From: Spirochaetaceae bacterium
Lineage (GTDB): Bacteria > Spirochaetota > Spirochaetia > DSM-2461
DNA: 52,881 nucleotides
Assembly: GCA_029210985.1 (NCBI GenBank)
Contig: JARGFR010000003.1
Span: forward strand, 1 to 52,881
Reading direction: 5' to 3'
The notes under the pieces are model-generated. The model was given only the letters and a program-made list of their open reading frames with translations, did no database searches and had not been told where the DNA came from. Shown here in pieces: positions 17,483 to 25,768 of this stretch (the first letter of the stretch is position 1; the number at the start of each line of letters is the position of its first letter). The position numbers and the translations under genes were made by a program.

Positions 17483-18212
17483 GAAAATCATGGTAGATAT
17501 CAGAGCGGTGGAAAAGGATTTCGGAGTGGTCATGGCCCTCAAAGGGGTCGATCTGGAAGTGAGAGAGGGTGAAGTGGTGCTGATCATCGGACCATCAGGA
17601 TCCGGGAAGAGCACCCTGCTGCGAAGCGTCAATAAGCTGGAACCCCTCACCGGCGGGCAGATTTTTGTTGACGGAGACCCTCTGATCGGTCCCGACGCCG
17701 ATATCCGCAAGATTCGGGAAGAAACAGGAATGGTGTTCCAGGAGTTCAATCTTTTCCCTCACATGACGGCTTTGGAAAACATTTCACTTGCACCGATCAA
17801 AGTGAAGGGGAAGTCCAAGGACGAAGCGCATTCGAAAGCCAGGTCGCTGTTGAAGCGTGTCGGTCTGGGAGACCGGGAGGCAGCCTACCCGGGTCAGCTT
17901 TCAGGCGGACAAAAACAGCGTGTAGCTATTGCCAGAGCCTTGGCGATGGAACCGAAGGTGATGCTGTTCGACGAGCCCACCAGTGCCCTGGATCCTGAAA
18001 TGGTGAAAGAAGTACTGGACGTGATGCTGGATTTGGCCAAGGACGGCATGACAATGATGGTGGTGTCTCATGAAATGGGTTTTGCCCGGGCCGCTGCCGA
18101 CAGGGTGGTCTTCATGGATGAGGGTGAAATCGTGGAAATCGGATCGCCGGATTCCATCTTCAGCAACGCCAAGGAAGAACGAACCCGAAAATTCCTCAAA
18201 CACATACTTTGA
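17472..18212 (+). CDS. Polar amino-acid ABC transporter, ATP-binding protein
   Basis: A 246-residue GlnQ-type ATPase. Motifs are intact: Walker [10 protein letters not shown] (about residues 39-47), Q-loop [12 protein letters not shown], signature [15 protein letters not shown], Walker [13 protein letters not shown] and switch His in VVSHEMGF. It energises the permease encoded just upstream, whose gene it overlaps by 11 bp. It is the last gene of the importer operon. Confidence 0.96.
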   Translation: MSDKKIMVDIRAVEKDFGVVMALKGVDLEVREGEVVLIIGPSGSGKSTLLRSVNKLEPLTGGQIFVDGDPLIGPDADIRKIREETGMVFQEFNLFPHMTALENISLAPIKVKGKSKDEAHSKARSLLKRVGLGDREAAYPGQLSGGQKQRVAIARALAMEPKVMLFDEPTSALDPEMVKEVLDVMLDLAKDGMTMMVVSHEMGFARAAADRVVFMDEGEIVEIGSPDSIFSNAKEERTRKFLKHIL

Positions 18213-18280
18213 AATCATCATATGAGGGAAGAAACCGATAGCCCTTTACCAGAGCGGTCCTTACTCTATATCTTGGTTCA

Positions 18281-20068
18281 ATGTCGTCGAAAAAAAATGG
18301 TTCCAAATCTGAGAAACTCAGCTTCTTCAAGGAGTTCCGGACACTGGGTGTCCATGTCAGGGAATACCGAAGCGCCTATATAGTCGGACTTTTGTTTCTG
18401 ATCCTGACCGACGCCGGTCAAATCGTCATCCCCAGGCTGATGGGTCGATCTGTCGACTTGATATCCGCCGGCCGGGGCGCGGCCCGGGAGGTTGGGGTCC
18501 TGATGCTGGCCGTCGTACTCCTGGCCATATTGGTGGCTGTGGGCCGTTATGGCTGGCGAAACTATATCATCGGTTCAGCCAGGCGAATCGAAGCCGATCT
18601 TCGTGTTCGACTGTATGATAAAATGCTCACCCTCTCGGGATCGTTCTATTCCCGTCACAAGGTGGGCGACCTGATGGCTCGGGCCACAAACGACCTGGAT
18701 TCGGTACGTATGGCCACCGGAATGGCGCTGATTGCCTTTGTTGACGGTGTCTTCATGACCATCGTTATTCTGACCACCCTTTTTATCGGATACGGCCGTC
18801 TCGGGCTCCTGGTTGTCGCTCCTCTTCCTTTGGTGACTTTCATGGCACTGTTTCTGGGACGGCTGGTGGGGCCCATGTTTCGCCGGGTACAGGAGAGCTT
18901 CGCCCGAATCAGTGAACACGTCCAGGAGACGCTGGCGGGGATCAGAGTCATCAAATCATTTGTGCGGGAAAAGAGAGCCCTGGATGCATTCCAGGTCATC
19001 AATGCCGACTACGGAAGAGCCAACATGTCACTCATTCGGTTCTGGGGAATGCTGTTCCCGGCCATGGGCTTTGTTGCCGGTCTCTCGGTACTTCTGCTGC
19101 TGTATTTCGGCGGCATCCGCGTGATTGACGGCCGTATGAGTCCCGGCGACTTCATCGCGGCCCTATCCTATCTCGGTATGCTCATCTGGCCCGCCATGGG
19201 CGCCGGGTGGGTGGTGAACATGATGCAGCGCGGCGCCGCGTCCATGCATCGCATCAACGAGGTACTGGACGAAATTCCCGATATTATCGACGATCCGGAT
19301 GCCGATGACACCGTGTCATTAGGGGATTTGGAATTCCAATCCGTCAGCTATTCATACGATGATGCAAAGCCCGTACTGAAGGACGTCAGCTTTACGGCCC
19401 CAGCGGGTCAGTCCACCGGGATTCTGGGCCGTACCGGAAGCGGCAAGACGACGCTGGTAAAACTGATACCGAGACTGCTCGATCCTCCTCCGGGAACGAT
19501 CCTGATCGGTGGGCGGGACATCCGCATGTCCACCCGAAGTGCATTGAGGAAGAAGTTGGGCATCGTTCCCCAGGATGTCTTCCTGTTCTCCGATACCATC
19601 AAAGCAAACATCGTATTCGCCAATCCTGATGCATCGCCGGAGGAAGTCGAAACTGTGGTGGATGCGGCGGGACTGCGGGCTGATCTCCCCTTCTTCCCCC
19701 AGGGACTGGATACACTTGTCGGCGAACGGGGGGTCACTTTGTCGGGAGGTCAGAAGCAGCGCATCGCCATCGCCCGGGCCATCATCGCCGATCCGGATAT
19801 GCTGGTACTGGATGACGCTCTCTCAGCTGTCGACGCCGATACCGAGGAACGGATTCTGGGAAATCTCTTCGAAGTCCGTCGAGGCCGAACAACACTGATG
19901 ATTTCTCACCGCGTATCGGCTTTATCCCGCTGCGACAGATGCATTGTTCTGGAAGACGGCATGGTGAGTGCCGACGGCACACACCATGAACTGCTGGCCA
20001 TGGACGGATTCTATCGGGAAATCGCCGAACTGCAGAAACTGGAGCACATCGAGGAGGAATCTGCATGA
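18281..20068 (+). CDS. Heterodimeric ABC exporter subunit with degenerate ATP site
   Basis: A 595-residue half-transporter with an N-terminal six-helix type I exporter domain (~30-320) and a C-terminal ATPase. Walker A is GRTGSGKTT (383-391) and the signature is the canonical LSGGQKQR. Walker B reads MLVLDDALSAVD, so the catalytic Glu is replaced by Asp512. This is the hallmark of the degenerate subunit in pairs such as TM287/288, BmrCD or LmrCD. The next gene overlaps by 4 bp and encodes the partner. There is no Shine-Dalgarno; TATCTT lies 6 nt before the ATG with TTTACC further up (18245-18250), so a leaderless message is possible. The substrate is unknown. Confidence 0.92.
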   Translation: MSSKKNGSKSEKLSFFKEFRTLGVHVREYRSAYIVGLLFLILTDAGQIVIPRLMGRSVDLISAGRGAAREVGVLMLAVVLLAILVAVGRYGWRNYIIGSARRIEADLRVRLYDKMLTLSGSFYSRHKVGDLMARATNDLDSVRMATGMALIAFVDGVFMTIVILTTLFIGYGRLGLLVVAPLPLVTFMALFLGRLVGPMFRRVQESFARISEHVQETLAGIRVIKSFVREKRALDAFQVINADYGRANMSLIRFWGMLFPAMGFVAGLSVLLLLYFGGIRVIDGRMSPGDFIAALSYLGMLIWPAMGAGWVVNMMQRGAASMHRINEVLDEIPDIIDDPDADDTVSLGDLEFQSVSYSYDDAKPVLKDVSFTAPAGQSTGILGRTGSGKTTLVKLIPRLLDPPPGTILIGGRDIRMSTRSALRKKLGIVPQDVFLFSDTIKANIVFANPDASPEEVETVVDAAGLRADLPFFPQGLDTLVGERGVTLSGGQKQRIAIARAIIADPDMLVLDDALSAVDADTEERILGNLFEVRRGRTTLMISHRVSALSRCDRCIVLEDGMVSADGTHHELLAMDGFYREIAELQKLEHIEEESA

Positions 20069-22239
20069 GCGGCGTCGAACGTGGCTCCGATGAGGGAGAC
20101 ATTGTCCGCGGTTACTCTCCGGAGGTGATGAAGCGGCTCCTGGGATATCTGAAACCCTACACGCCGGCGATGATTCTGACCATTATCGCTTTAACTCTGG
20201 CAACCGGATCCGAACTCCTCTCGCCCATCGTCATGCGCCGAGCCCTGGACGACTATGTTCTTCGTCGAGAATACAGTCTTGATGTCTCCACTGTGGAGGA
20301 ATTGGCCTCAGGAAGCGGCCCGGCGGCCGAAGATGCCTCAGCATATCTTGAAGAAGGTATACCGATCTCAGATCGGCTGTTTGTCGCACCATCGGTGCTC
20401 TCCGACATGGATCTTGACGCGAAAGACGCCGCACGGGAAGCCGGCTGGCTGGATGAAAATGATTGGTTTGTCTACATACTGGATGACGAAGAATCCCTGC
20501 AGGTGATAGAAGACAACCCCGGTGCATTCATTATCGACGGGAACGGAAAGTATGCGGCCATAACCATAGAGGGGCGCCGTGAACTGGCCCCAGAGGAGCG
20601 TCGGACACTTCGTTCCGCCGATATTGCCGGACTGGGCCGTCGTTCCGTTCAGTACTTGGTGCTTCTTACGGCGGTCCTTATTTTTACTTTCGCCCAGGTC
20701 TATTTGGCTTCCTGGATAGGTCAGAAAATTATGGCCGATATCCGGCAAGGTTTATTAGGACATATCATGCGGCAATCCCTCCGATACCTGGGCAAAACGC
20801 CTGTGGGAAGTCTGGTATCACGAACCGCCAACGACGTGGAAACCATCAACGAGTTTTTCTCCAATGTCACGATTTCTTTTCTCAAGGATTTTGCCGTCAT
20901 GATTGGTGTTCTTGTCGTGATTTTCGCGCTGGATACACGCCTTGCCCTGATATCTCTGACAACTGTTGTTCCCACACTTTTTCTCATCGTGATATTTCGC
21001 AACCGGATGCGAGAATCATTTCGTCGGGTGCGCTCCAGGGTGAGCGCGGTAAATGCCTATCTGTCGGAGCGCATCGGAGGAATGGGCACTCTCCAGCTGT
21101 TCGACGCCGAAAGACGCAGTGCAAAGGAATTCCGTGAGAAATGCGACGGACTGCTGAAGGCGGAATTGCTGCAGATGCGCATTATGGCCGTGTTCAGGCC
21201 CTTGATTGAACTGATTGCCTCGGCGGCCGTCGCTCTGGTGATTTGGTATTCAACGGGGCTGCACGACAGGGGGCTGGTGACCCTTGGCGTTCTGATTGCA
21301 TTTCTCAATCTAATTCAGAAATTTTTCGAACCTGTGAAAGACATCGCCGAGAAATTCAACATCCTCCAGAGTGCCATGGCTGGAAGTGAACGTATTTTCG
21401 ACATGATGGACACGGTGGATCGGGTACCCGACATCCAGGGGGCGGGCGGCGAACTTTCCTCACCCACAGGACCGAAAGAGCATGCCGTCGGCAGAGTGCG
21501 CTTCGAAGATGTGCACTTCTCCTATGTTTCCGGGGAGCCGGTGCTTCGGGGACTGAACTTCACCATTGAACCGGGAACCACTGTCGCTGTCGTGGGGGCC
21601 ACCGGAGCGGGGAAAACAACAATTGCGAATCTCATGACACGTCTTTGGGATTCCGACTCGGGCCGCGTTCTCTTGGACGAGAAGGATATCAGAGAGATTC
21701 CGCTGGATCGTCTCAGGAGGACGATACAGCCGGTTCAGCAGGATGTATTTCTGTTCGCCGGCACCATGAGGGAAAACATCGATTTAGGTCTGGGTCTGGA
21801 CAGCGAACGGATTATCGAAGCGGCCCGTATTTCCAGAGCCGATGCGTTTATTCGATCTCTTCCAAAAGGCTACGAGACCTACGTCACCGAGGGTGCCGGC
21901 AATCTATCGGCCGGTCAGCGGCAATTAATCGCATTTGCGCGTATTATTGCCCATGATCCGTCTGTGATTATTCTCGACGAAGCCACGGCAAATGTGGATA
22001 CCGAAACCGAATCATTGCTTCAGGAAGGATTGGAGCATCTTCTCACGGATAGAACCGCATTGATTATCGCTCATCGCTTATCCACAATCAGGCGGGCGGA
22101 CCTCATCATGGTTCTCGGTCATGGGAAGCTGATCGAAGAGGGTACACACGCGGAACTTCTGGCACGAAAGGGCGTTTATCACAACCTCTACAAACTCCAA
22201 TTCGGTCAAGGTGAAATAGAACGGGAGACCGCCATCTAA
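20065..22239 (+). CDS. Heterodimeric ABC exporter subunit with catalytic ATP site and large extracytoplasmic insert
   Basis: A 724-residue half-transporter, ~130 residues longer than usual. The extra length lies between TM1 (~34-52) and TM2 (~192-215): an acidic segment of ~125 residues, predicted outside the cytoplasm (for example WLDENDWFVYILDDEESLQV). The ATPase has Walker A GATGAGKTT (~510-518), Walker B VIILDEATANVD with catalytic Glu639, and a variant signature LSAGQRQL. With the partner, one site is canonical (this Walker B plus partner LSGGQ) and one degenerate (partner DD plus this LSAGQ). It overlaps the partner gene by ATGA, so the two are made together. Confidence 0.93.
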   Translation: MSGVERGSDEGDIVRGYSPEVMKRLLGYLKPYTPAMILTIIALTLATGSELLSPIVMRRALDDYVLRREYSLDVSTVEELASGSGPAAEDASAYLEEGIPISDRLFVAPSVLSDMDLDAKDAAREAGWLDENDWFVYILDDEESLQVIEDNPGAFIIDGNGKYAAITIEGRRELAPEERRTLRSADIAGLGRRSVQYLVLLTAVLIFTFAQVYLASWIGQKIMADIRQGLLGHIMRQSLRYLGKTPVGSLVSRTANDVETINEFFSNVTISFLKDFAVMIGVLVVIFALDTRLALISLTTVVPTLFLIVIFRNRMRESFRRVRSRVSAVNAYLSERIGGMGTLQLFDAERRSAKEFREKCDGLLKAELLQMRIMAVFRPLIELIASAAVALVIWYSTGLHDRGLVTLGVLIAFLNLIQKFFEPVKDIAEKFNILQSAMAGSERIFDMMDTVDRVPDIQGAGGELSSPTGPKEHAVGRVRFEDVHFSYVSGEPVLRGLNFTIEPGTTVAVVGATGAGKTTIANLMTRLWDSDSGRVLLDEKDIREIPLDRLRRTIQPVQQDVFLFAGTMRENIDLGLGLDSERIIEAARISRADAFIRSLPKGYETYVTEGAGNLSAGQRQLIAFARIIAHDPSVIILDEATANVDTETESLLQEGLEHLLTDRTALIIAHRLSTIRRADLIMVLGHGKLIEEGTHAELLARKGVYHNLYKLQFGQGEIERETAI

Positions 22240-22295
22240 CACCGAATTATTTATGATGTATAATGAATTGAAACTCTTGCCCCGGAGTGAAACTC

Positions 22296-23018
22296 GTGAA
22301 CAATCGACTCAATCTTATCGCTCTGCTCATAGGGTCCTTTTTCTTTGTCTCCTGCACCACTGCCGCCGACTCTATTCCGACGAGTGTGAAGGGAATTCTA
22401 TCGTCGGTCGACTGGAATCTGTCGGAGCTGCGATGCAGCGATGTCAGCGACTTGAGCTTGTTTCAGCAGCACACCCGTTACTATCTTGTGAGCGGATCTG
22501 CCGACGAGGTTTGGAGCAGTTATAAGAACGCCGATCTGTCAGCCGGCTGGAGAGGACCCATAGGACGTTTTGGAGCGCTGTATGATCCCTATTCGGATGT
22601 CCTCTACACACCGGGGAGAGGACCAGTTCCCGGTATCAGAACCGGTCAGATTGTATTTCTGGATCTGCTCATCGAAGCGTTCCTGCACATCACAGCCGCT
22701 TTTCAGATATCCGATATTGACGACGATCTGCATTTGATCGAGTTTACTTATCTGGAACAGAATATCTCTCAGGGCCGCCAGGAGATCAGAATCTTTCCTG
22801 TCCAATCCGACGAAAAATTCAGGACCATTGTTCGCCATCGCACATGGTACAGAAGCGGATCGAATATCAGGGACCGATTTTTCTACACCCCATATCATAC
22901 CCAGACAATTGACGAGTACCACTTCCGAATTGCAATGATGAACAACCTGCTCCTCACCGCCGTCACTGAGAGAATGATGAAAAAAAGAGGGCTGATCCCT
23001 TCGGACCAGCCCCTCTGA
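22296..23018 (+). CDS. Putative lipoprotein, unknown function
   Basis: About 240 residues with a lipoprotein signal (NRLNLIALLIGSFFFVSC) and TTAADS after the Cys. I chose GTG 22296 because CCGGAG lies 8 nt ahead of it; GTG 22287 is also in frame but has no spaced ribosome site. The mature part, with YYLVSGSADEVWSSYKNADL and QEIRIFPVQ, faintly resembles a START/SRPBCC-like binding fold; this is weak. It follows the ABC exporter by ~55 bp on the same strand and could be cotranscribed. The last ~12 codons overlap the terminator of the opposite-strand gene. Confidence 0.75.
   Translation: MNNRLNLIALLIGSFFFVSCTTAADSIPTSVKGILSSVDWNLSELRCSDVSDLSLFQQHTRYYLVSGSADEVWSSYKNADLSAGWRGPIGRFGALYDPYSDVLYTPGRGPVPGIRTGQIVFLDLLIEAFLHITAAFQISDIDDDLHLIEFTYLEQNISQGRQEIRIFPVQSDEKFRTIVRHRTWYRSGSNIRDRFFYTPYHTQTIDEYHFRIAMMNNLLLTAVTERMMKKRGLIPSDQPL
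22979..23015 (-). terminator. Terminator of the 23038-24399 gene, inside the end of the lipoprotein gene
   Basis: On the minus strand GAGGGGCTGGTCC pairs with GGATCAGCCCTC (one bulge, one wobble), followed by a run of seven T (22986-22980). It is a strong intrinsic terminator located within the coding sequence of the convergent gene. Confidence 0.85.
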
Positions 23019-23037
23019 TATTCGGCGGATTATCGGC

Positions 23038-24399
23038 TTAGAAGTGAAACCTCACCATCAGATCACCGCCGATGGGAATATCACCCATGGTGTCGGCCTG
23101 AATGGCCTGGTCCTGTATCTTGAATTCGCCGTACAGCTCCAGGAAAAGAAGATCCAGCCCCATTCCCGCACTCAAGTAGTGGTCGTAATATTGAGCACCG
23201 ACTTTAAGAAAATCGAAGAACGTGAAATTCGCGCCGACACGTATATGCTCCAGACTCCGGTACATGGCGGCTTCAAAATCATCGTTATTGTCGATGACGG
23301 CCCGGCCGTAACCGATGGCATTATACACATCGAGATTCAGACTGGGTTTGACGAATCGCCAGTCGGGCTGCCAGGAAACACCGGCATCCATATCCATGGT
23401 GAATTCATAGTCGTAGCTGGCCATTATCATGGCGTTGTCGTTAATGAATCCTTCAAATCCATCGGCCGTATAGGGTGTATCAGCCTGTGTGTAACCGAGG
23501 ATGTCGTTGAATACCACACCGATACCCAGAGCGGGTGTGGGCCGCCAGATCGCACCGGCATCCACACCCCAGCTGTATCCGTAATTGACGGACCCAGGAC
23601 CGTTAATGAGGGTATCGAAGGTATCGAACCCTATGGGGCTGGCGTTGCGCATCAACACGCTGTAGTTTCCCGAGAGACCGACGGCCAGCTTCCCGTCCAT
23701 CAAATGAATGCCGCCCCCGGCAATCACGCCCAATTCGTTGTAGATGGTTTCCAGACCGTATTCCTGAGTTGTCGGATCCATAAAAGCAACGGCTGTGGCG
23801 AAGTCATAGACGCCCAAGCCGAAGCCTTTGATGAGCAGACCGGTTTTGAAACTGGCCAGGGTTTCCATGGAGACTTTTCCGGGAAGGCTGGAATAGAAGG
23901 CGGCGTTGCTGCCGTCCACAATACCCTCAACACTGGTTTGAATAGTCGCGATTTCCCCGGGGGCCAAGCCCTCTGCCGCCGCTTGAACAGCCGCTGGGTC
24001 GCTCCAATTAATAGAAGAGTCCATTGTGGTTCCACCAAAAATCGAATCAATGAGACCGTCATTGATAAACCCCGAGTCATACAGCTCGGACATCGTTTGA
24101 CCGACATCAGCTAATGTTTCTGTCGTCAAGCCATCGGAAGAACCGATCGCCGTCGCCATATCAGCCATCGAAGTAATCAATTTCATATCATTAGAAGTGG
24201 TGCGCACGCCCATATTGACGGCCATTTCAAAGCCGCTCTGACCGGCCGCCCCGGCCGGGTTGACGAAGAGGGAATTGAATCCTCCCCGAGATGCGACATA
24301 AGGATCCGAAGTCCTTTTCTCATCTTCGAATAATGTACCGGCAAACAATACCGCCGGAATACTGATCAGGATTGCGATGAGAATGATTCTGTTTCTCAC
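23038..24399 (-). CDS. Outer-membrane beta-barrel protein, unknown function
   Basis: A 453-residue exported protein. It starts at GTG with GGAGG 8-9 nt upstream. Signal peptide ~1-20 (RIILIAILISIPAVLFA), then ASRGGFNSLFVNPAGAAGQ, a start seen in FadL/TraF_2/OmpP1-like barrels of spirochaetes, where an NPAG motif follows the signal. The rest alternates Gly/aromatic strands (GVYDFATAVAF, VGLSGNYSVL) and ends DLMVRFHF with a terminal Phe. A stable GATCGGT/ACCGATC hairpin lies just upstream of the ribosome site. Transport of hydrophobic compounds is possible but unproven. Confidence 0.8.
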   Translation of the reverse strand: MRNRIILIAILISIPAVLFAGTLFEDEKRTSDPYVASRGGFNSLFVNPAGAAGQSGFEMAVNMGVRTTSNDMKLITSMADMATAIGSSDGLTTETLADVGQTMSELYDSGFINDGLIDSIFGGTTMDSSINWSDPAAVQAAAEGLAPGEIATIQTSVEGIVDGSNAAFYSSLPGKVSMETLASFKTGLLIKGFGLGVYDFATAVAFMDPTTQEYGLETIYNELGVIAGGGIHLMDGKLAVGLSGNYSVLMRNASPIGFDTFDTLINGPGSVNYGYSWGVDAGAIWRPTPALGIGVVFNDILGYTQADTPYTADGFEGFINDNAMIMASYDYEFTMDMDAGVSWQPDWRFVKPSLNLDVYNAIGYGRAVIDNNDDFEAAMYRSLEHIRVGANFTFFDFLKVGAQYYDHYLSAGMGLDLLFLELYGEFKIQDQAIQADTMGDIPIGGDLMVRFHF

Positions 24400-24841
24400 G
24401 TGAGTACCTCCAGATCGGTTTGGAGACCGATCAACTTGGTCGCCGAAGCGACACTGATTTGTAACGCAATGTCTGTGCCAACGGTACTTTTCGTTATGAT
24501 GTACTTTTTAAATGCCACGTAATCACTTTACCACGTCATTTGTGACAGTTCAAAGCGTGAAAAGTATTACATCCAATATCGGCACCGTATCTTTTTTCGT
24601 ACAGTGCCGATTATTCTTTTACTAGTTATGATTTATCAATCTGTAGCTGATTCTTGCATAGAGTGTAGGTGCCATAGATTTTCCGTGAAGATGATGTGAT
24701 TCACCTTTTTCTCTATGGTCGACACTTCAGCGGTTTCATTGCTGCAGGGAAAACTCACACATTCTTCTGCCTTCGACGGAGCCTATTCCAAAAAAAGGAC
24801 CGCCGAAGCGATCCCTTTTTGGTACCTGATGACAAGAAGCG
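24400..24841. other. Intergenic region with two inverted repeats
   Basis: No gene is supported here. It holds a perfect 7-bp hairpin GATCGGT/ACCGATC (24413-24432), in the leader of the minus-strand barrel gene, and a 12-bp inverted repeat with one mismatch, ATCGGCACCGTA/TACAGTGCCGAT (24578-24611) around a T-rich 10-nt centre. The repeat is a candidate operator, perhaps for the neighbouring TetR protein, or part of a promoter. The TetR gene terminator closes the region. Confidence 0.5.
24785..24820 (-). terminator. UUCG-loop terminator after the TetR gene
   Basis: On the minus strand GGATCGC-TTCG-GCGGTCC (24814-24797), a 7-bp stem with one wobble and a C(UUCG)G tetraloop, followed by seven T. 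On the plus strand five T follow, so it may work both ways. Confidence 0.88.
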
Positions 24842-25390
24842 TCAGGCAACGCGATTGGCGATATCAACCATCATGTAATTCAGGAAGTCGTCGGCCAGAT
24901 CACCGTTCTTGCTCTTATCGGAGCGCAGGATGGTGTTCAGGCCGTAAATGATGGCCGATGCCACCGGCACGGCAATTTCAGGTCGGCGACCGGCTTTTTC
25001 AAGAACTGCCTTGAGAGTATCCCTCAGGATATTGTGGATATCGTCGGCAACTTTCTGGTATTTTGTGCCGGTGCTTCCCCCAAAGAGCGTCAACCACTCG
25101 GATCTGTGGTCTTTCTGAAGCTCTTTGAAATTCTCCAGGAGGTGATTCAACCGAATTTCCGGTTCCTCCGGAAGAGAGTTTTTCAGTGCTTTGATCTCAT
25201 CGAAGAGACCGCCGATGATGGCACCGTAAAGATCTTCTTTATTTTTATAGTATCGATACAGATTGCCCACGGTCATATTGGCACTGGATGCAATTGACCT
25301 CATTGACGCTTTTTCAAAACCATATTTCTTGAACTCACGTCTGGCGGACTTGATTATCCGTTGCCGGACCTCTTCTTTCAAAACTTGCAT
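24842..25390 (-). CDS. TetR-family transcriptional regulator
   Basis: A 182-residue regulator. The N-terminal helix-turn-helix reads RIIKSARREFKKYGFEKASM, then SIASSANMTVGNLYRYYKNKEDLY, a typical TetR DNA-binding domain. The C-terminal ligand domain has no recognisable subfamily. GGAGG precedes the ATG. It lies upstream of the barrel protein gene on the same strand but is separated from it by its own terminator, so the two are distinct transcripts. The inverted repeat at 24578-24611 is a possible target. Confidence 0.92.
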   Translation of the reverse strand: MQVLKEEVRQRIIKSARREFKKYGFEKASMRSIASSANMTVGNLYRYYKNKEDLYGAIIGGLFDEIKALKNSLPEEPEIRLNHLLENFKELQKDHRSEWLTLFGGSTGTKYQKVADDIHNILRDTLKAVLEKAGRRPEIAVPVASAIIYGLNTILRSDKSKNGDLADDFLNYMMVDIANRVA

Positions 25391-25768
25391 ATCTAATCCA
25401 CCTCCGAATCCATTTTCCGTTTCAACAGTTTAGAATTTACACGATCAACGATCATCCGTCCAATGTTGAGACGTTCACGGGTCCCGCTATGGATCACCAA
25501 GTGTTTACAGTTTCTCCACATGAAACACAAAGAACGCCGCCCCTCACGGCAAAAAAGAACTCAGCCATATCGAATTGCTGATATGCGACTGTTGAGACGG
25601 GCATATTATATAAGACTCACTATGTAATAATCAACAAAAAATCACGAAGAATACATATTATAGTTCACGAGGTTTCATTTTTTTATTTTCTGCTTCAACT
25701 GCTCCATGTTCTCAACCACTGTTCGCAGGAGTACCGACTCCCTATAATGCCCCTACGGTAAATTGACC
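25391..25768. other. Divergent intergenic region with a promoter for the fusion gene
   Basis: No gene is supported in these ~380 bp, which are AT-rich in the middle. TATAAT at 25743-25748, with TTCGCA 15 bp upstream, is a probable promoter for the plus-strand fusion gene. It gives a leader of ~14 nt to the ATG at 25769. The TetR promoter should also lie here but I could not fix it. Confidence 0.45.

Noticed and set aside
23044-24114. 356-residue plus-strand ORF opposite the barrel protein
   Set aside because: Antisense shadow; the minus-strand frame has a signal peptide, ribosome site and terminator.
24397-24432. H-type pseudoknot between the CTCCA loop and the TGGAG ribosome site of the barrel gene
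   Set aside because: The complementarity is real, but the ribosome site follows the 7-bp stem with no linker, so one molecule cannot form both helices.
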